Shown here: piece by piece, positions 9,373-18,095 of the stretch
Position numbering within the stretch: position 1 is the stretch's first letter
How the letters are laid out: each line of letters starts with the position of its first letter
Assembly (NCBI RefSeq): GCF_002305875.1
Contig: NZ_CP022098.1
Location: 7,068,001 to 7,132,000 of the forward strand
Direction: 5' to 3'
DNA length: 64,000 bases
DNA from: Cystobacter fuscus
Lineage (GTDB): Bacteria > Myxococcota > Myxococcia > Myxococcales > Myxococcaceae
Translations under genes and position numbers: made by a program
Notes under the pieces: model-generated
The model's input: the letters and a program-made list of their open reading frames with translations, nothing else
Told to the model about the DNA's origin: nothing
The model's database searches: none

Positions 9373-9386
9373 GCGACGGCCTCAGG
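9368..9386. terminator. short inverted repeat between convergent stops
   Basis: CCTGAG (9368-9373) and CTCAGG (9381-9386) can form a 6-bp hairpin with a 7-base loop. It spans the stop codons of the convergent kinase and SDR genes, which are only 9 bases apart. It has no T tract, so function as a bidirectional terminator is only suggested. Confidence 0.3.
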
Positions 9387-10158
9387 ACTCGTGCAGGACG
9401 CGGCCTTCCATGCCGCCGGCCACGGTGATGACCTCTCCGGTGACATGGCCGGAGATGCGATCGGACGCGAGCGTCACCACCATCCGGGCCACGTCCTCCG
9501 GACGGCCCAGCTTGCGCAGGGGCATGGTGCGCGTCACGCGGTTGATGAACACCGGGTCGGTGAGCTTGTCCTGGTGGCGCTCCACCCCCGTCCACCCGGG
9601 GCACACGGTGTTCACCCGGCCGAGCGGAGCGATGCGCGTGAGCTCGTTCTTCAGGCTCTTGAGGAAGCCACTGGCCAGCGCGCCCTTGGCGGCCGCGTAG
9701 TCCGAGTGGCCCGCCTCGCCGAAGAGGCCCGCCGTGGAGGCGATGAGGATGATGTTGCCCGAGCCCGTCGTCTCCACGTGGCGCAGGAAGGCGCGGCAGC
9801 TCAGGAAGACACTGTCCAGGTTCTCCGCCAGGGTGCGGCGCCAGCGCGAGAGCGACATCTTCCACACGGGCTCGTCCGCGGGGGGCCACACGCCCGCGTT
9901 GGCCACCAGCACGTCCAGCCGGCCCAGGGCCTTCACCGCCGCGGGCACCAGCGCGTCCACGTCGGCTTCCGAGGTGAGATCCGCCCGGAGCGCCACGCCT
10001 CCGAGCTCCCGCGCCAGGGCCTCCGCCTTGTCCGCGCTCTGGTGGTAGTGCACCGCCACCTTCGCCTGCTCCTCCGCGAAGGCGCGCACCACCGCGCCGC
10101 CGATTCCACCCGCGCCCCCGGTGACGAGGACGCCCTTGCCCTGAAGCTCCGTGTCCAT
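9382..10158 (-). CDS. SDR family oxidoreductase
   Basis: This classical short-chain dehydrogenase/reductase has 258 residues. The Rossmann motif is VTGGAGGIGGAVV (about 12-24), NAGVW is at about 86-90, the catalytic Ser lies in ILIASTAGLFG, and the YxxxK pair is in YAAAKGA. The C-terminal segment ISGHVTGEVITVAGGMEGR is typical of FabG-like/3-oxoacyl or sugar-dehydrogenase members, so the substrate cannot be fixed. It is the last gene of a leftward series with gaps of 25-40 bases (uracil-DNA glycosylase, esterase, small secreted protein, SDR), consistent with one operon. Confidence 0.88.
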   Translation of the reverse strand: MDTELQGKGVLVTGGAGGIGGAVVRAFAEEQAKVAVHYHQSADKAEALARELGGVALRADLTSEADVDALVPAAVKALGRLDVLVANAGVWPPADEPVWKMSLSRWRRTLAENLDSVFLSCRAFLRHVETTGSGNIILIASTAGLFGEAGHSDYAAAKGALASGFLKSLKNELTRIAPLGRVNTVCPGWTGVERHQDKLTDPVFINRVTRTMPLRKLGRPEDVARMVVTLASDRISGHVTGEVITVAGGMEGRVLHES

Positions 10159-10183
10159 GCGCTGCCCCGCTCCCGCGTGAGGC

Positions 10184-10675
10184 CTACTTGCCCTTCTTCG
10201 TGGGCGCGGCCTTGGCGTAAGCGACGCTGCCCGCGATCTTCTCCACGAGCGGATCGAAGTGCTCCCGCTCCTTCCTGTCCATGTGGAAGACGAGCGACCA
10301 GGTGGTCTTCCCGTCGCACCCCACGTACGTCACCGTGCGCACCGACTCCGCCCCATCCGGGGTGGTGTCCGAGTCCACGCGCCGCGCCGCCGGGGCCTTG
10401 CCCAGCTTGAGCGGCTTCCAGCCCTCGCTCCCGCCCATGGCCGTGAGGATCTTCTCCAGGCACACCTGCGGCTTCATGCCCGCGGTCTGCACGGCACCCA
10501 CGTCCACCAGCACGTAGGCATCCCCCGACGGGTCGGCGAAGCGCTGGGTGCCATCCGCCTCGGACTGGTTCCAGTCGGAGGGCAGTTGCAGCGTGAGCGT
10601 CTTCACCTCGTGCTTCGTGAGCTCCGCCGGCTCCCCGGCCATGAGCACCGCCATCAACACCGAACCAAACATCAT
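10184..10675 (-). CDS. small exported protein of unknown function
   Basis: This 163-residue protein has a short hydrophobic N-terminus (MMFGSVLMAVLMAG) and a mature part containing LQLPSDWNQ...DPSGDAYVLVDVG. That layout resembles small periplasmic proteins that present a PsbP/Mog1-like fold, but the match is weak. A Lys-rich tail ends the protein. ATG at 10675 follows GGGAGGTACG, a good ribosome binding site. It lies within the leftward SDR/esterase series. I cannot assign a function. Confidence 0.7.
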   Translation of the reverse strand: MMFGSVLMAVLMAGEPAELTKHEVKTLTLQLPSDWNQSEADGTQRFADPSGDAYVLVDVGAVQTAGMKPQVCLEKILTAMGGSEGWKPLKLGKAPAARRVDSDTTPDGAESVRTVTYVGCDGKTTWSLVFHMDRKEREHFDPLVEKIAGSVAYAKAAPTKKGK

Positions 10676-10714
10676 CGTACCTCCCGCCTGTGCCGAGATG
10701 GATTGAGCGCGCCG

Positions 10715-11722
10715 CTAGTCGAGCACCAGCCGCTGGCCGATCACCGCCAGCGAGCGCTCGAAGCGGTAGTTGACGCCCGTGTGGCCGTCCTCGAACTCCT
10801 CGTGGGTCACCTCGACACCACCGTTCTTGAAGTCCTCGGCGACCATCCGCACGCCCCAGCGCAGGTTGAACTCGTCGCGCGTGCCGCAGTCGATGAAGAC
10901 GGTCTTCATCTTGCGGAACGCATCGATGAACTTGGGCACGAAGCGCACCGGATCGTGCACGAGCCAGCGGTTCCACACCTCCGGCCGCAACCGGCCCGTC
11001 TGCGTGTCGAAGGGCAGCTCCAGGTTGAGCGGCTCGCCCTTCTTGGGCGAGTAGGCGGCGGCCATGGCCAGCGCGCTGATGATGGTGAAGTCATCGCCGC
11101 GCGCCTTGGTCTCCCGGGAGCGCTGGACGAAGTCCGAGTACCAGGCCTCCACCCCACCCGCCTTGAGCAGCGCCGAGGCCGTCTTGGGCAGATCCGGCAG
11201 GTAGCAGTACTCGAAATAGGCGTCGGGCGACTGGGCGCTCAGGTGCGAGAAGAGATCCGGGTGGTAGCGGCCCATCACCAGCGCGCCATAGCCGCCCGAG
11301 CTGTGGCCCACCACCGCGCGGGAGAGCGCCTTGGGCAGCGTGCGGTACGTGCGGTCCACGAAGCCCAGCACGTCCTTGGCCAGGAAGTCACGGTAGCGGC
11401 CGATGGCGTCGCTGTTCACCCACTGGCTGCCGCCCAGCGACGTCCACCCGTCCGGGAACACGCCGATGACGGGCGGAAGGGTACCCGCCGCGATGAGCGC
11501 GTCCAGCCGCTCGGGCACGCTCCGCGAGAACGGCGAGAAGTTCGTCCACGTCCTGCCACTGCCACTGTAGGCGTTGAGGAAGTACACCGCCGGGTAGCGG
11601 CGCGTGCCCGCGGCATACCCGGGTGGCAGGTACACCGTCAGTGCCCGCCGCGCCGGATCTCCCAGCGGGTTGCCCTCCAGCGCCGGTGAGTGCATCTCCT
11701 GGGTCTCGAGTACTCCATTCAT
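10715..11722 (-). CDS. esterase-D/antigen-85-like alpha/beta hydrolase
   Basis: This 335-residue putative esterase (PF00756 type) starts after a GGAGGGG ribosome binding site. Residues 29-50 give the usual RRALTVYLPPGY...YPAVYFLN entrance. The nucleophile elbow is GHSSGGYGAL with Ser141, a likely acid lies in the region FIDCGTRDEFN, and a C-terminal His follows in EFEDGHTGVNYRF. No signal peptide is visible, so it probably acts in the cytoplasm on an ester or thioester; relatives include S-formylglutathione and enterochelin-type hydrolases. It is in the leftward operon with the downstream small protein and SDR. Confidence 0.82.
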   Translation of the reverse strand: MNGVLETQEMHSPALEGNPLGDPARRALTVYLPPGYAAGTRRYPAVYFLNAYSGSGRTWTNFSPFSRSVPERLDALIAAGTLPPVIGVFPDGWTSLGGSQWVNSDAIGRYRDFLAKDVLGFVDRTYRTLPKALSRAVVGHSSGGYGALVMGRYHPDLFSHLSAQSPDAYFEYCYLPDLPKTASALLKAGGVEAWYSDFVQRSRETKARGDDFTIISALAMAAAYSPKKGEPLNLELPFDTQTGRLRPEVWNRWLVHDPVRFVPKFIDAFRKMKTVFIDCGTRDEFNLRWGVRMVAEDFKNGGVEVTHEEFEDGHTGVNYRFERSLAVIGQRLVLD

Positions 11723-11755
11723 GTGCGTCCCCTCCCGGATGAGCCCATCCTGGGT

Positions 11756-12754
11756 TCAGCCGCGCTGCCCGGATGTCTTGCCGAAGAACTTCATGACCTG
11801 TTGGAGATCCTCCCAGGCCTTGCGCTTCTCCGCCGGTTGGCGCAGCAGGTAGGCCGGGTGGAAGGTGGGCATGAGCTGGATGCCCTCGTATTGACGCCAG
11901 GTGCCGCGCAGCCGGGTGATGGGCGTGCTGTCGCGCAGCAGCGTCTGCGCCGCGAACTTGCCCAGCGCCACGATGGCCTTGGGCTGGATGGCCTTGAGCT
12001 GCGCGCGGAGGAACGGCTCGCACGCCGCCACCTCGTCCGGCTCGGGGTTGCGGTTGCCCGGCGGCCGGCACTTCACCACGTTGCAGATGTAGATGTCGTC
12101 GCGGCGGTAGCCCATCGCCTCGATCATCTTCGTGAGCAACTGGCCCGCGGCGCCCACGAACGGCACGCCCTGCTGATCCTCGGTCTCGCCGGGACCCTCG
12201 CCCACGAACACCAGTTCGGCGTGGGGATTGCCCGAACCGAAGACGATGTTCTTGCGGCCCGTGCACAGCTTGCACCGGCGGCAGTCCCCCAGTTCGCGCC
12301 GGATGTCATCCAGGCGGGGCCGCTCACCCTCCACCACGCCCGGCAGCGAGCCCGCGTAGGGCCGCGCCTGCGCGGGCACCTCGAACAGCGCGGGCGCCGC
12401 GGGAGTCTGGGTCCGCGGAGCCGGGGGGCGCTCGGCCTGGGGTGCCGCCGCCCGGGGTGGCGGTGAAGGGACGGCCGCGCGAGGAGGCGGTGGAGGGGCC
12501 GCCGGGGGAGGCGCCTGGGGCGCGGGGGCGGGCTTGCTGACCACCGGGGGGCGCGCCAGGGCCGCTGGCCGGGGGAGACCCGCGGCACGGGCTTCCGCGG
12601 CCACACGTGCGTCCACCTGGAGGAACCGGCCACCCTCCTCTTGCTGCCAGAGGAGGTGACGGCGCAGATCCTCGAGGACTTCGCTCAACGCCTGCGAGGG
12701 ATGGGGGGCTTCGCTCACGAGGGTGGGTTTACGGTTCCGGGTTTCTGGATTCAA
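11756..12754 (-). CDS. uracil-DNA glycosylase, family 4 (Fe-S)
   Basis: The C-terminal 185 residues are a type-4/5 uracil-DNA glycosylase, which excises uracil from deaminated DNA. The Fe-S cysteines are Cys158/Cys161 (GDCRRCKLC) and Cys229/Cys245 separated by 15 residues. The GEGPGETEDQQGVPFVG box contains the catalytic and uracil-binding loop, and TFHPAYLLR is the DNA-intercalation motif. The first 145 residues are atypical: a short helical segment and then a long Pro/Ala-rich linker (about 60-130), seen in several proteobacterial members of this family. The start is TTG at 12754; later starts would only remove linker. It opens the leftward operon. Confidence 0.9.
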   Translation of the reverse strand: MNPETRNRKPTLVSEAPHPSQALSEVLEDLRRHLLWQQEEGGRFLQVDARVAAEARAAGLPRPAALARPPVVSKPAPAPQAPPPAAPPPPPRAAVPSPPPRAAAPQAERPPAPRTQTPAAPALFEVPAQARPYAGSLPGVVEGERPRLDDIRRELGDCRRCKLCTGRKNIVFGSGNPHAELVFVGEGPGETEDQQGVPFVGAAGQLLTKMIEAMGYRRDDIYICNVVKCRPPGNRNPEPDEVAACEPFLRAQLKAIQPKAIVALGKFAAQTLLRDSTPITRLRGTWRQYEGIQLMPTFHPAYLLRQPAEKRKAWEDLQQVMKFFGKTSGQRG

Positions 12755-12924
12755 CCGCCTACCGGGTAGGGTGCCCGCACGCTTACCCCATGGCCGGGGG
12801 CAGCGCCACCCTCAAGGTCTCCGCCCGGGTGCCACGGCGACTCCCCCGGCTTGAGGAGCCGGCATGACTCCACTCCAGGGCGGAGTCTGAACACGCTCGC
12901 CCCACCCCATCAGGACCCAATCCC

Positions 12925-14391
12925 ATGAACATCGAAGAAACGAAACGACTCCTGTCTGCCTGCTTCCTGCTCGTTCTGTCCGCTTGTGAGGAGGAAAGAA
13001 GCGAGGAGCAGCAGGTCCGAATCACGGTGACCTGCGCGGCGACCACTTTGGACATCATGAAAAGCACCCAATGTTCGGCGAACGCGACGGATCCGGACGG
13101 ACGCCCCGTGGAGGTCGGCTCCCTGTTCTGGAGCAGCAGCGATGGGGAACTGGCGGGAGTGGATTCGACGGGACGGGTGGAGACTCGCGCCAAGGGCACG
13201 GTCACCATCCGCGCGACGGCCTTCTCGACCAGCGATGACGTCCTCCCCGGTGAGGCCACGCTGAACATCCAGGGCCTCATCCATTCGGGACTCATCACCG
13301 CCCCGGAAACGTGGCGGGCAGCGGACAACCCCCACGTGGTGCGCTCCTCCCTGAGGGTGGCTGGCGCCAACGCTCCCCAACTGACCCTGGAAGCCGGCGT
13401 CGTGGTCCGCTTCCTGCCCGGCGTGGAACTGAGGGTGGGTGGACTGGAGGAGGATGGCACGGAAACCCCCGGGGTCCTCTCCGTGGAAGGAACCGAGGCG
13501 AGCCCCGTCCTGCTCACCTCCAATGACCCAGACACCACCTCTGAATCCGACTCCTGGGTGGGGATCCTGGTGTATCAAAACTCCTCCATCCGCCTCCATC
13601 ACGCCGTCATCGAAGGCGTGACTGCGCGTACGCAGGATGGCGCCTTGTCCGTGGCGGGCTCCCTCCTCTCCGACAATGTCACCGTGCGCCGGTGTCTCGG
13701 AGGTGTTCATCTGTTCGGTCATGGCACGTTCGCCCCCGGCTCCACGAAGCTCCGGGTGAATGGGTGCAGATATCCGCTCTTGAGCGTGACCAATGCGGTG
13801 AGCTCCATTCCCACGGACAGTGAATTCACGGGCAACGAGTCCAACGCGGTCTTCGTCTTTGGCTCCGTCAATCACAGTCAGACGTGGCCGAACCTGGGCG
13901 TGCCGTATGTCATGCGAAATGACCTCCTCGTGGGAGGATCCCAAGCCAGGCCGGTGCTCACCCTGGTCCCGGGGACCGAGATCCGGATGGCCCCGGACAC
14001 GGGAATCTGGGTTGACGAACAAGGGAGTCTCGTGGCCCAGGGCACCGCCACGCAGCCCATCCACTTCGTGGCGAACGCATCCACGCCCTCACCGGGCTTC
14101 TGGAAGGGTCTGACCTTCGGCGATGCCCGAGGCAGCAAGCTCGAGCATGTCTCCGTCTCCCATGCCGGCCCGGCGGCATTGACCATCCACCAGGAGCTGG
14201 GCGCCTTCGTGACCCGGAGCGAGTTCACCCACTCCTCCGGCTGCGGCCTCCTCCGCGCGCCCGAGGTGACCACGGACTTCACCCGCGCCGAGTACGGCAA
14301 CACCTTCTCCGACAACGCCCTGGACGCGCAGTGCCCACTGCAGGACGACCCGAGCACTCGCTCCCCTGCTCAGACCAGGGCGCGCTTGTAG
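12925..14391 (+). CDS. secreted lipoprotein with Ig-like and right-handed beta-helix domains
   Basis: This 488-residue exported protein starts with a lipoprotein signal (LSACFLLVLSAC, lipidation near Cys20). An Ig-like (Big_2-type) domain covers about 30-115 (VTCAATTLDIMKSTQC, then WSSSDGELAGVDSTG). From about 130 to 480 it has tandem beta-strand repeats typical of a right-handed parallel beta-helix, with recurring LEAGVVVRFLPG- and LVPGTEIRMAPD-type turns. Such proteins bind or cleave surface polysaccharide, but no catalytic motif is evident. ATG 12925 follows AGGAC. Its last 22 bases overlap the 3' end of the convergent dienelactone hydrolase gene. Confidence 0.8.
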   Translation: MNIEETKRLLSACFLLVLSACEEERSEEQQVRITVTCAATTLDIMKSTQCSANATDPDGRPVEVGSLFWSSSDGELAGVDSTGRVETRAKGTVTIRATAFSTSDDVLPGEATLNIQGLIHSGLITAPETWRAADNPHVVRSSLRVAGANAPQLTLEAGVVVRFLPGVELRVGGLEEDGTETPGVLSVEGTEASPVLLTSNDPDTTSESDSWVGILVYQNSSIRLHHAVIEGVTARTQDGALSVAGSLLSDNVTVRRCLGGVHLFGHGTFAPGSTKLRVNGCRYPLLSVTNAVSSIPTDSEFTGNESNAVFVFGSVNHSQTWPNLGVPYVMRNDLLVGGSQARPVLTLVPGTEIRMAPDTGIWVDEQGSLVAQGTATQPIHFVANASTPSPGFWKGLTFGDARGSKLEHVSVSHAGPAALTIHQELGAFVTRSEFTHSSGCGLLRAPEVTTDFTRAEYGNTFSDNALDAQCPLQDDPSTRSPAQTRARL

Positions 14392-15161
14392 AGCGCCAAC
14401 ACCTCGGCCCAGGCCTTCTCGGCCGCGGCCTCGTTGTAGATGCCGCTGGCCATGTCCTTCACGCACCAGCCGTGCTCGGCGCCGTTGTAGACCTCGATCT
14501 TGTTTTTCACCTTGGCGGTGTCGAACGCCTCCTTGAGCCTGACCTTGGCCTGCGGGTCGCGCGCGTCGTCGTTGGCGGCGACGGCGATCAGCAGCTCGGC
14601 CTTGATCTTCGGGGCCAACAGGTGGGGGCTGTCAGGCGCCTGGGTGACCAGGCCGCCGCCGTGGAACGAGGCGCCCGCGCCCACCCGCTCCGACAGCGAG
14701 GCGGTGCGGATGGTCAGCGGCCCTCCCATGCAGTAGCCCTGCACCCCGATCTTGGCGCGCTCATTCACCTGCGGCTGCTGGTCCAGCCATGCCAGGAAGG
14801 CGCCGCCGTCGGTGAAGGCGGTGTCCTGGTTCAGCGTGCCCACGACCTTCATGATCTCCTCGCGGTCGGCGGGGACGGCGAAGTCCATCGGCCGCGAGAA
14901 CACCGGCGCCTTGCGGGTGCGGTAGAAGGGGTTGGGCACGAGAACGGCATGACCCTCGGCCGCCAGCCGCCGGCCCATGTCGCGCATGGCGGGGCGCAGG
15001 CCGAAGGCATCCGGCCACAGCAGCACGCCCGGCCACGGGCCGTTGCCCGACGGGTGGAAGAAGGCGGCGTCGGCCGTGCCGGCAGGGGTCTTGATCTCGA
15101 CGTCGTGCTCGACCACGGCCCCGGCGGCCACGCCACCCGCGGAGTTCGAATAGTCGTCCAT
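14370..15161 (-). CDS. dienelactone hydrolase family protein
   Basis: This 263-residue alpha/beta hydrolase belongs to the dienelactone hydrolase family. The nucleophile is Cys144 in GYCMGG, the acid lies in AANDDARDP, and the His is in EHGWCVKD; the Cys-Asp-His triad is diagnostic. Family members open dienelactones or cleave related esters in the cytoplasm. ATG 15161 is preceded by AGGAGGAG, an excellent ribosome binding site; upstream in-frame codons are not needed. Its 3' end overlaps the convergent beta-helix gene. It is divergent from the aldo/keto reductase across a 307-base region. Confidence 0.88.
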   Translation of the reverse strand: MDDYSNSAGGVAAGAVVEHDVEIKTPAGTADAAFFHPSGNGPWPGVLLWPDAFGLRPAMRDMGRRLAAEGHAVLVPNPFYRTRKAPVFSRPMDFAVPADREEIMKVVGTLNQDTAFTDGGAFLAWLDQQPQVNERAKIGVQGYCMGGPLTIRTASLSERVGAGASFHGGGLVTQAPDSPHLLAPKIKAELLIAVAANDDARDPQAKVRLKEAFDTAKVKNKIEVYNGAEHGWCVKDMASGIYNEAAAEKAWAEVLALYKRALV

Positions 15162-15468
15162 GGTTCTCCTCCTCAGGAGCTGCGTTGAGGCCACCACTAT
15201 TCCCAAGACCCAGCCGCCGGCCAAGCCTTCGACGCATGAGAAGAGAACCAGTGCGCTCGAGCGTGGCCTTGGCACTGTCGAGCGCCGCCTGGACCAGACA
15301 TGAAGGAGCCCGGCAGCGCCTCCCTCCTCCACTGGATAGGGATTCGAGCGAATGAAGACCCGGTAGGGCGACGAGTCTACTGCCGTGCCCTGGAATCCTC
15401 CCCGTTCGCTTGGGTAACTTGGGGACCGCTCCGCACGAACGCGGGCCCCCAACAAGCAGGTCTCCTCC
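15162..15468. other. divergent intergenic region, 307 bases
   Basis: This region separates the divergent dienelactone hydrolase and aldo/keto reductase genes and must hold both promoters. Apart from the AGGAGGAG ribosome binding site at its left end I see no convincing operator, hairpin or reading frame in it. Confidence 0.6.
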
Positions 15469-16503
15469 ATGGAATTCAGACAACTCGGCGCATCGGGCTT
15501 CAAGGTTCCCGTCCTCAGTCTCGGCACGGGGACGTTCGGAGGCAGCAACGAGTTCTTCAAAGGCTTTGGCAGCAGCGACGTGAAGGAGGCCACCCAGCTC
15601 GTCGACATCTCACTCGACTGCGGGCTGAACATGTTCGACTCGGCCGACGTGTACTCGGGCGGAATGGCCGAGGAGATCCTTGGCCAGGCGATCAAGGGCC
15701 GCCGTGAGCGGGTGATCCTCTCCACCAAGGCCACCCTCCGCGCGGGCCCCGGTCCCAACGAAGTGGGCTCGTCGCGCTACCACCTGATCCGTGCGGTCGA
15801 GGGGAGCCTGCGCCGCCTGGGCACCGACTACATCGACCTCTTCCAGCTCCACGGCTTCGACCCCATCACCCCCGTCGAGGAGACACTCAACACGCTCGAT
15901 GATCTCGTGCGCGCCGGGAAGCTCCGCTACATCGGCTGCTCGAACTTCCCGGGCTGGCATCTCATGAAGTCGCTGGCCGTATCGGAGCGCCACAACCTCG
16001 CGCGCTACGTGGCCCACCAGGCGTACTACTCGCTCGTCGGGCGCGACTACGAGTGGGAGCTGATGCCTCTGGGGCTCGACCAGAAGGTCAGCGCGGTCGC
16101 CTGGAGCCCGCTGGGTTGGGGCCGGTTGACGGGCAGGATCCGCCGCGGCCAGCCCCTGCCCGAGGGCACCCGGCTCCAGAACTCCCAGACGGCCGCGGGC
16201 GGCCCCCAGATCCCCGAGGAGCACCTCTACCGGGTCGTGGATGCGCTCGACGAGGTGGCGGCGGAGACCGGCAAGACGGTGCCGCAGGTGGCCATCAACT
16301 GGGTGCTGCAGCGGCCGACGGTCGCCAACGTCATCATCGGCGCACGCAACGAGGAGCAACTGCGCCAGAACCTGGGCGCGCTCGGCTGGAACCTCACCCC
16401 GAAGCAGGTGGCGAAGCTCGACGCGGCGAGCGCCACGCCCCCCGCCTACCCCTTCTGGCACCATCAGCGGTTCAGCGAGAGCAACACCTTCCTGAACTCT
16501 TAG
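15469..16503 (+). CDS. aldo/keto reductase
   Basis: This 344-residue NADPH-dependent aldo/keto reductase of the YajO/AKR11-12 type has a TIM-barrel fold. The catalytic tetrad is visible: Asp and Tyr in [11 protein letters not shown], Lys in ILSTKAT and His in LFQLHGFD. The C-terminal NADPH-binding segment [20 protein letters not shown] is present. The product is probably a cytoplasmic aldehyde or ketone reductase of unknown substrate. It is divergent from the dienelactone hydrolase; both could detoxify reactive carbonyls or esters, but this is only inferred from position. Confidence 0.9.
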   Translation: MEFRQLGASGFKVPVLSLGTGTFGGSNEFFKGFGSSDVKEATQLVDISLDCGLNMFDSADVYSGGMAEEILGQAIKGRRERVILSTKATLRAGPGPNEVGSSRYHLIRAVEGSLRRLGTDYIDLFQLHGFDPITPVEETLNTLDDLVRAGKLRYIGCSNFPGWHLMKSLAVSERHNLARYVAHQAYYSLVGRDYEWELMPLGLDQKVSAVAWSPLGWGRLTGRIRRGQPLPEGTRLQNSQTAAGGPQIPEEHLYRVVDALDEVAAETGKTVPQVAINWVLQRPTVANVIIGARNEEQLRQNLGALGWNLTPKQVAKLDAASATPPAYPFWHHQRFSESNTFLNS

Positions 16504-16713
16504 GAGTTCGTCGACCTGTTCCTGTTCCGGTACGAACCTCGCGGCCAGCGAGCTGATTCCGAGCATGCTGGCCGGCGGCGACTCAAACACCAAGGACTCC
16601 GCCCCCCGTGACGCATCTGCTGCTGTCCGCCCTTGCCGCGCTCAATGGATAGGTTCAAGTCATGGAACGAGGACTTCGGGCGGTTCCGGCAGCATGTCCC
16701 TACATGGGACTCA

Positions 16714-17124
16714 TCACGAGCAGGTCGCTTGGACGCAGGTGGTCCCCACGCAGGTGGAACCCGGGCATTCCGAGTTGAAGCTACAGCTCTGGTTGGCCTT
16801 GGAACCCGAGGCGCACCAACTGCCACAATTCGACACGGAGGCACAGCTCTGATTGGCCTTGGGACCCGAGGCACAGTACCTGCCGCACTCCACGTTGGAA
16901 TTGCAAGACGCGCCGGTCTTGTAGCCGTCGCGACAGACTCCAGCCAGGGCCTTCACATGGCCATCCACACCCTCTTCCGGTGCTGCACTCTCCTGGGAGA
17001 TGCCTGGGCTTGCGGTCTCCAGCTCGGCCTCATCCGGTGCATTGCACCCCGAGAAAGCGAGCGAGATGGCCAGGGAAATCCACGCAAACCCATTCACAGA
17101 TCCAATCACTTTCATGTTTTTCAT
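16714..17124 (-). CDS. Cys-rich repeat lipoprotein
   Basis: This small lipoprotein (about 136 residues from ATG 17124; ATG 17115 is also possible) has a lipobox SLAFSGC and an acidic linker. Its second half is Cys-rich: an imperfect repeat of about 20 residues built on CASG.KANQSC occurs as CASGPKANQSC and CASGSKANQSC, with CRDGYKTGASC before and CVGTTCVQATC after. Such short Cys-rich repeats are common in myxobacterial surface proteins and probably form stacked disulfide loops. No good ribosome binding site is seen; the upstream DNA is AT-rich. The function is unknown. Confidence 0.7.
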   Translation of the reverse strand: MKNMKVIGSVNGFAWISLAISLAFSGCNAPDEAELETASPGISQESAAPEEGVDGHVKALAGVCRDGYKTGASCNSNVECGRYCASGPKANQSCASVSNCGSWCASGSKANQSCSFNSECPGSTCVGTTCVQATCS

Positions 17125-17678
17125 GAAAGTGAAACTAAGAAAGAAAAACAGAGGTGTCAAGATGAAAAGGGGCGTCCACTGCTGAATCCATTCGAGCGAG
17201 CCGTCACAGTCCTGGCGAAGTCCAAGCCGCCGTTTGCAAGGCGGGCTTGATCCGGTTGCGTGGCTCTCCCGCCCTTCGAGCAGTGAGCCCGATCGGTGGA
17301 GAGGCCGCACAGCCCCTTGAGGTACACGCCTGCACAGGCCACGCGCCCCTCATGGGCGAGACAGGGAGCTTGGGCTTGTGGGCAATTGCGGCATGGCGCT
17401 CAACTCCCACCAAGCAGCGGTGACCCTCGCGCCGTGTCCGCTTCGAAGGCCACGTGGGTCGTCCAAGCACTCCAAGCTCGCGCGCACCTCAGCGGCTGCC
17501 GTCAGGGATGCCAGACCTGGCGCCTGCCACCTCTCAACGCCAGCCTCGGCGGGTAGTTTGAGAGGATGAACTGCGGGAAATTGAACAAAATTGGCCAATT
17601 TTTTTGTTTCCAGCACCAAGGTCTCAACCCGCTTCTGTAATTTCTCGGACCTGGTCGGCACTCAGTCGTCTGGATGGC
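17125..17678. other. 554-base stretch with no intact gene
   Basis: The right end of this gap becomes AT-rich (for example the T run near 17600) and leads into the toxin island. The left end contains the promoter region of the Cys-rich lipoprotein. Between about 17363 and 17510 there is a possible degraded transposase fragment, listed separately. No complete reading frame with a ribosome binding site was found. Confidence 0.5.
17363..17510 (-). pseudogene. possible ISAs1-like transposase remnant
   Basis: Two frames on the minus strand give pieces that resemble the N-terminal region of ISAs1-type transposases: RASLECLDDPRG in one frame (about 17425-17508) and REGHRCLVGVERHAAIAH in another (about 17363-17430). 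Read together they would need a frameshift and an internal deletion. No terminal inverted repeats or DDE domain were seen. The assignment is weak, but a mobile-element scar at the edge of an AT-rich island would be expected. Confidence 0.22.
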
Positions 17679-18077
17679 ATGATGCGATTCCGTCGAGAGC
17701 AACTACGCAAAATGGCCGGTGGCAGCGAAACGCTGCTGCAGTATGCCATTGCGACTCAGGTGATTGAAGAGCACTCCTACATAGTGCACAATTTACCGAA
17801 AGACCTCTTGAACGACATGATCAGATCCGGACTGAACACCGCACGAGGTTTTGGACTGTCGGCACCAAACGATCTATCCGCCTTTGTTCTGTTGATGTTT
17901 GAAGTGGGCCCTGAATTTCACCGCCACCCAAGCGTGCTGAGGGTGCTTGAGGATCCAGCAGTGGAACCTGCCAAGAAGCTATCGACATTGTTTGAGCGTG
18001 TACCCGATACCGTTTGGGACGACATCGAGGCAACCATCGATCGCCAAACGTGGTTTCCCGACTCGTCAACCACGTGA
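17679..18077 (+). CDS. T6SS effector-associated accessory protein (adaptor-like)
   Basis: This 132-residue cytoplasmic protein, starting MMRFRREQLRKM, resembles the small proteins encoded directly upstream of PAAR- or VgrG-linked toxins in proteobacteria. They share an N-terminal MRxRxEQL segment, a helical middle, and a region like GLNTARGFGLSAPNDL followed by LLMFEVGPEFHRHP. Its role is presumed to be effector loading or stabilisation; this is by similarity recalled from memory. It is the first of four same-strand genes in an AT-richer segment, and the toxin gene follows after 18 bases. The frame is open upstream to 17604, but that part looks non-coding. Confidence 0.6.
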   Translation: MMRFRREQLRKMAGGSETLLQYAIATQVIEEHSYIVHNLPKDLLNDMIRSGLNTARGFGLSAPNDLSAFVLLMFEVGPEFHRHPSVLRVLEDPAVEPAKKLSTLFERVPDTVWDDIEATIDRQTWFPDSSTT

Positions 18078-18095
18078 GTCCTGGATTCGTGAACC

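Noticed and set aside
12550-12660. Low-complexity Pro/Ala region as a separate gene or repeat element
   Set aside because: It lies within the N-terminal linker region of the uracil-DNA glycosylase, in frame with its catalytic domain.
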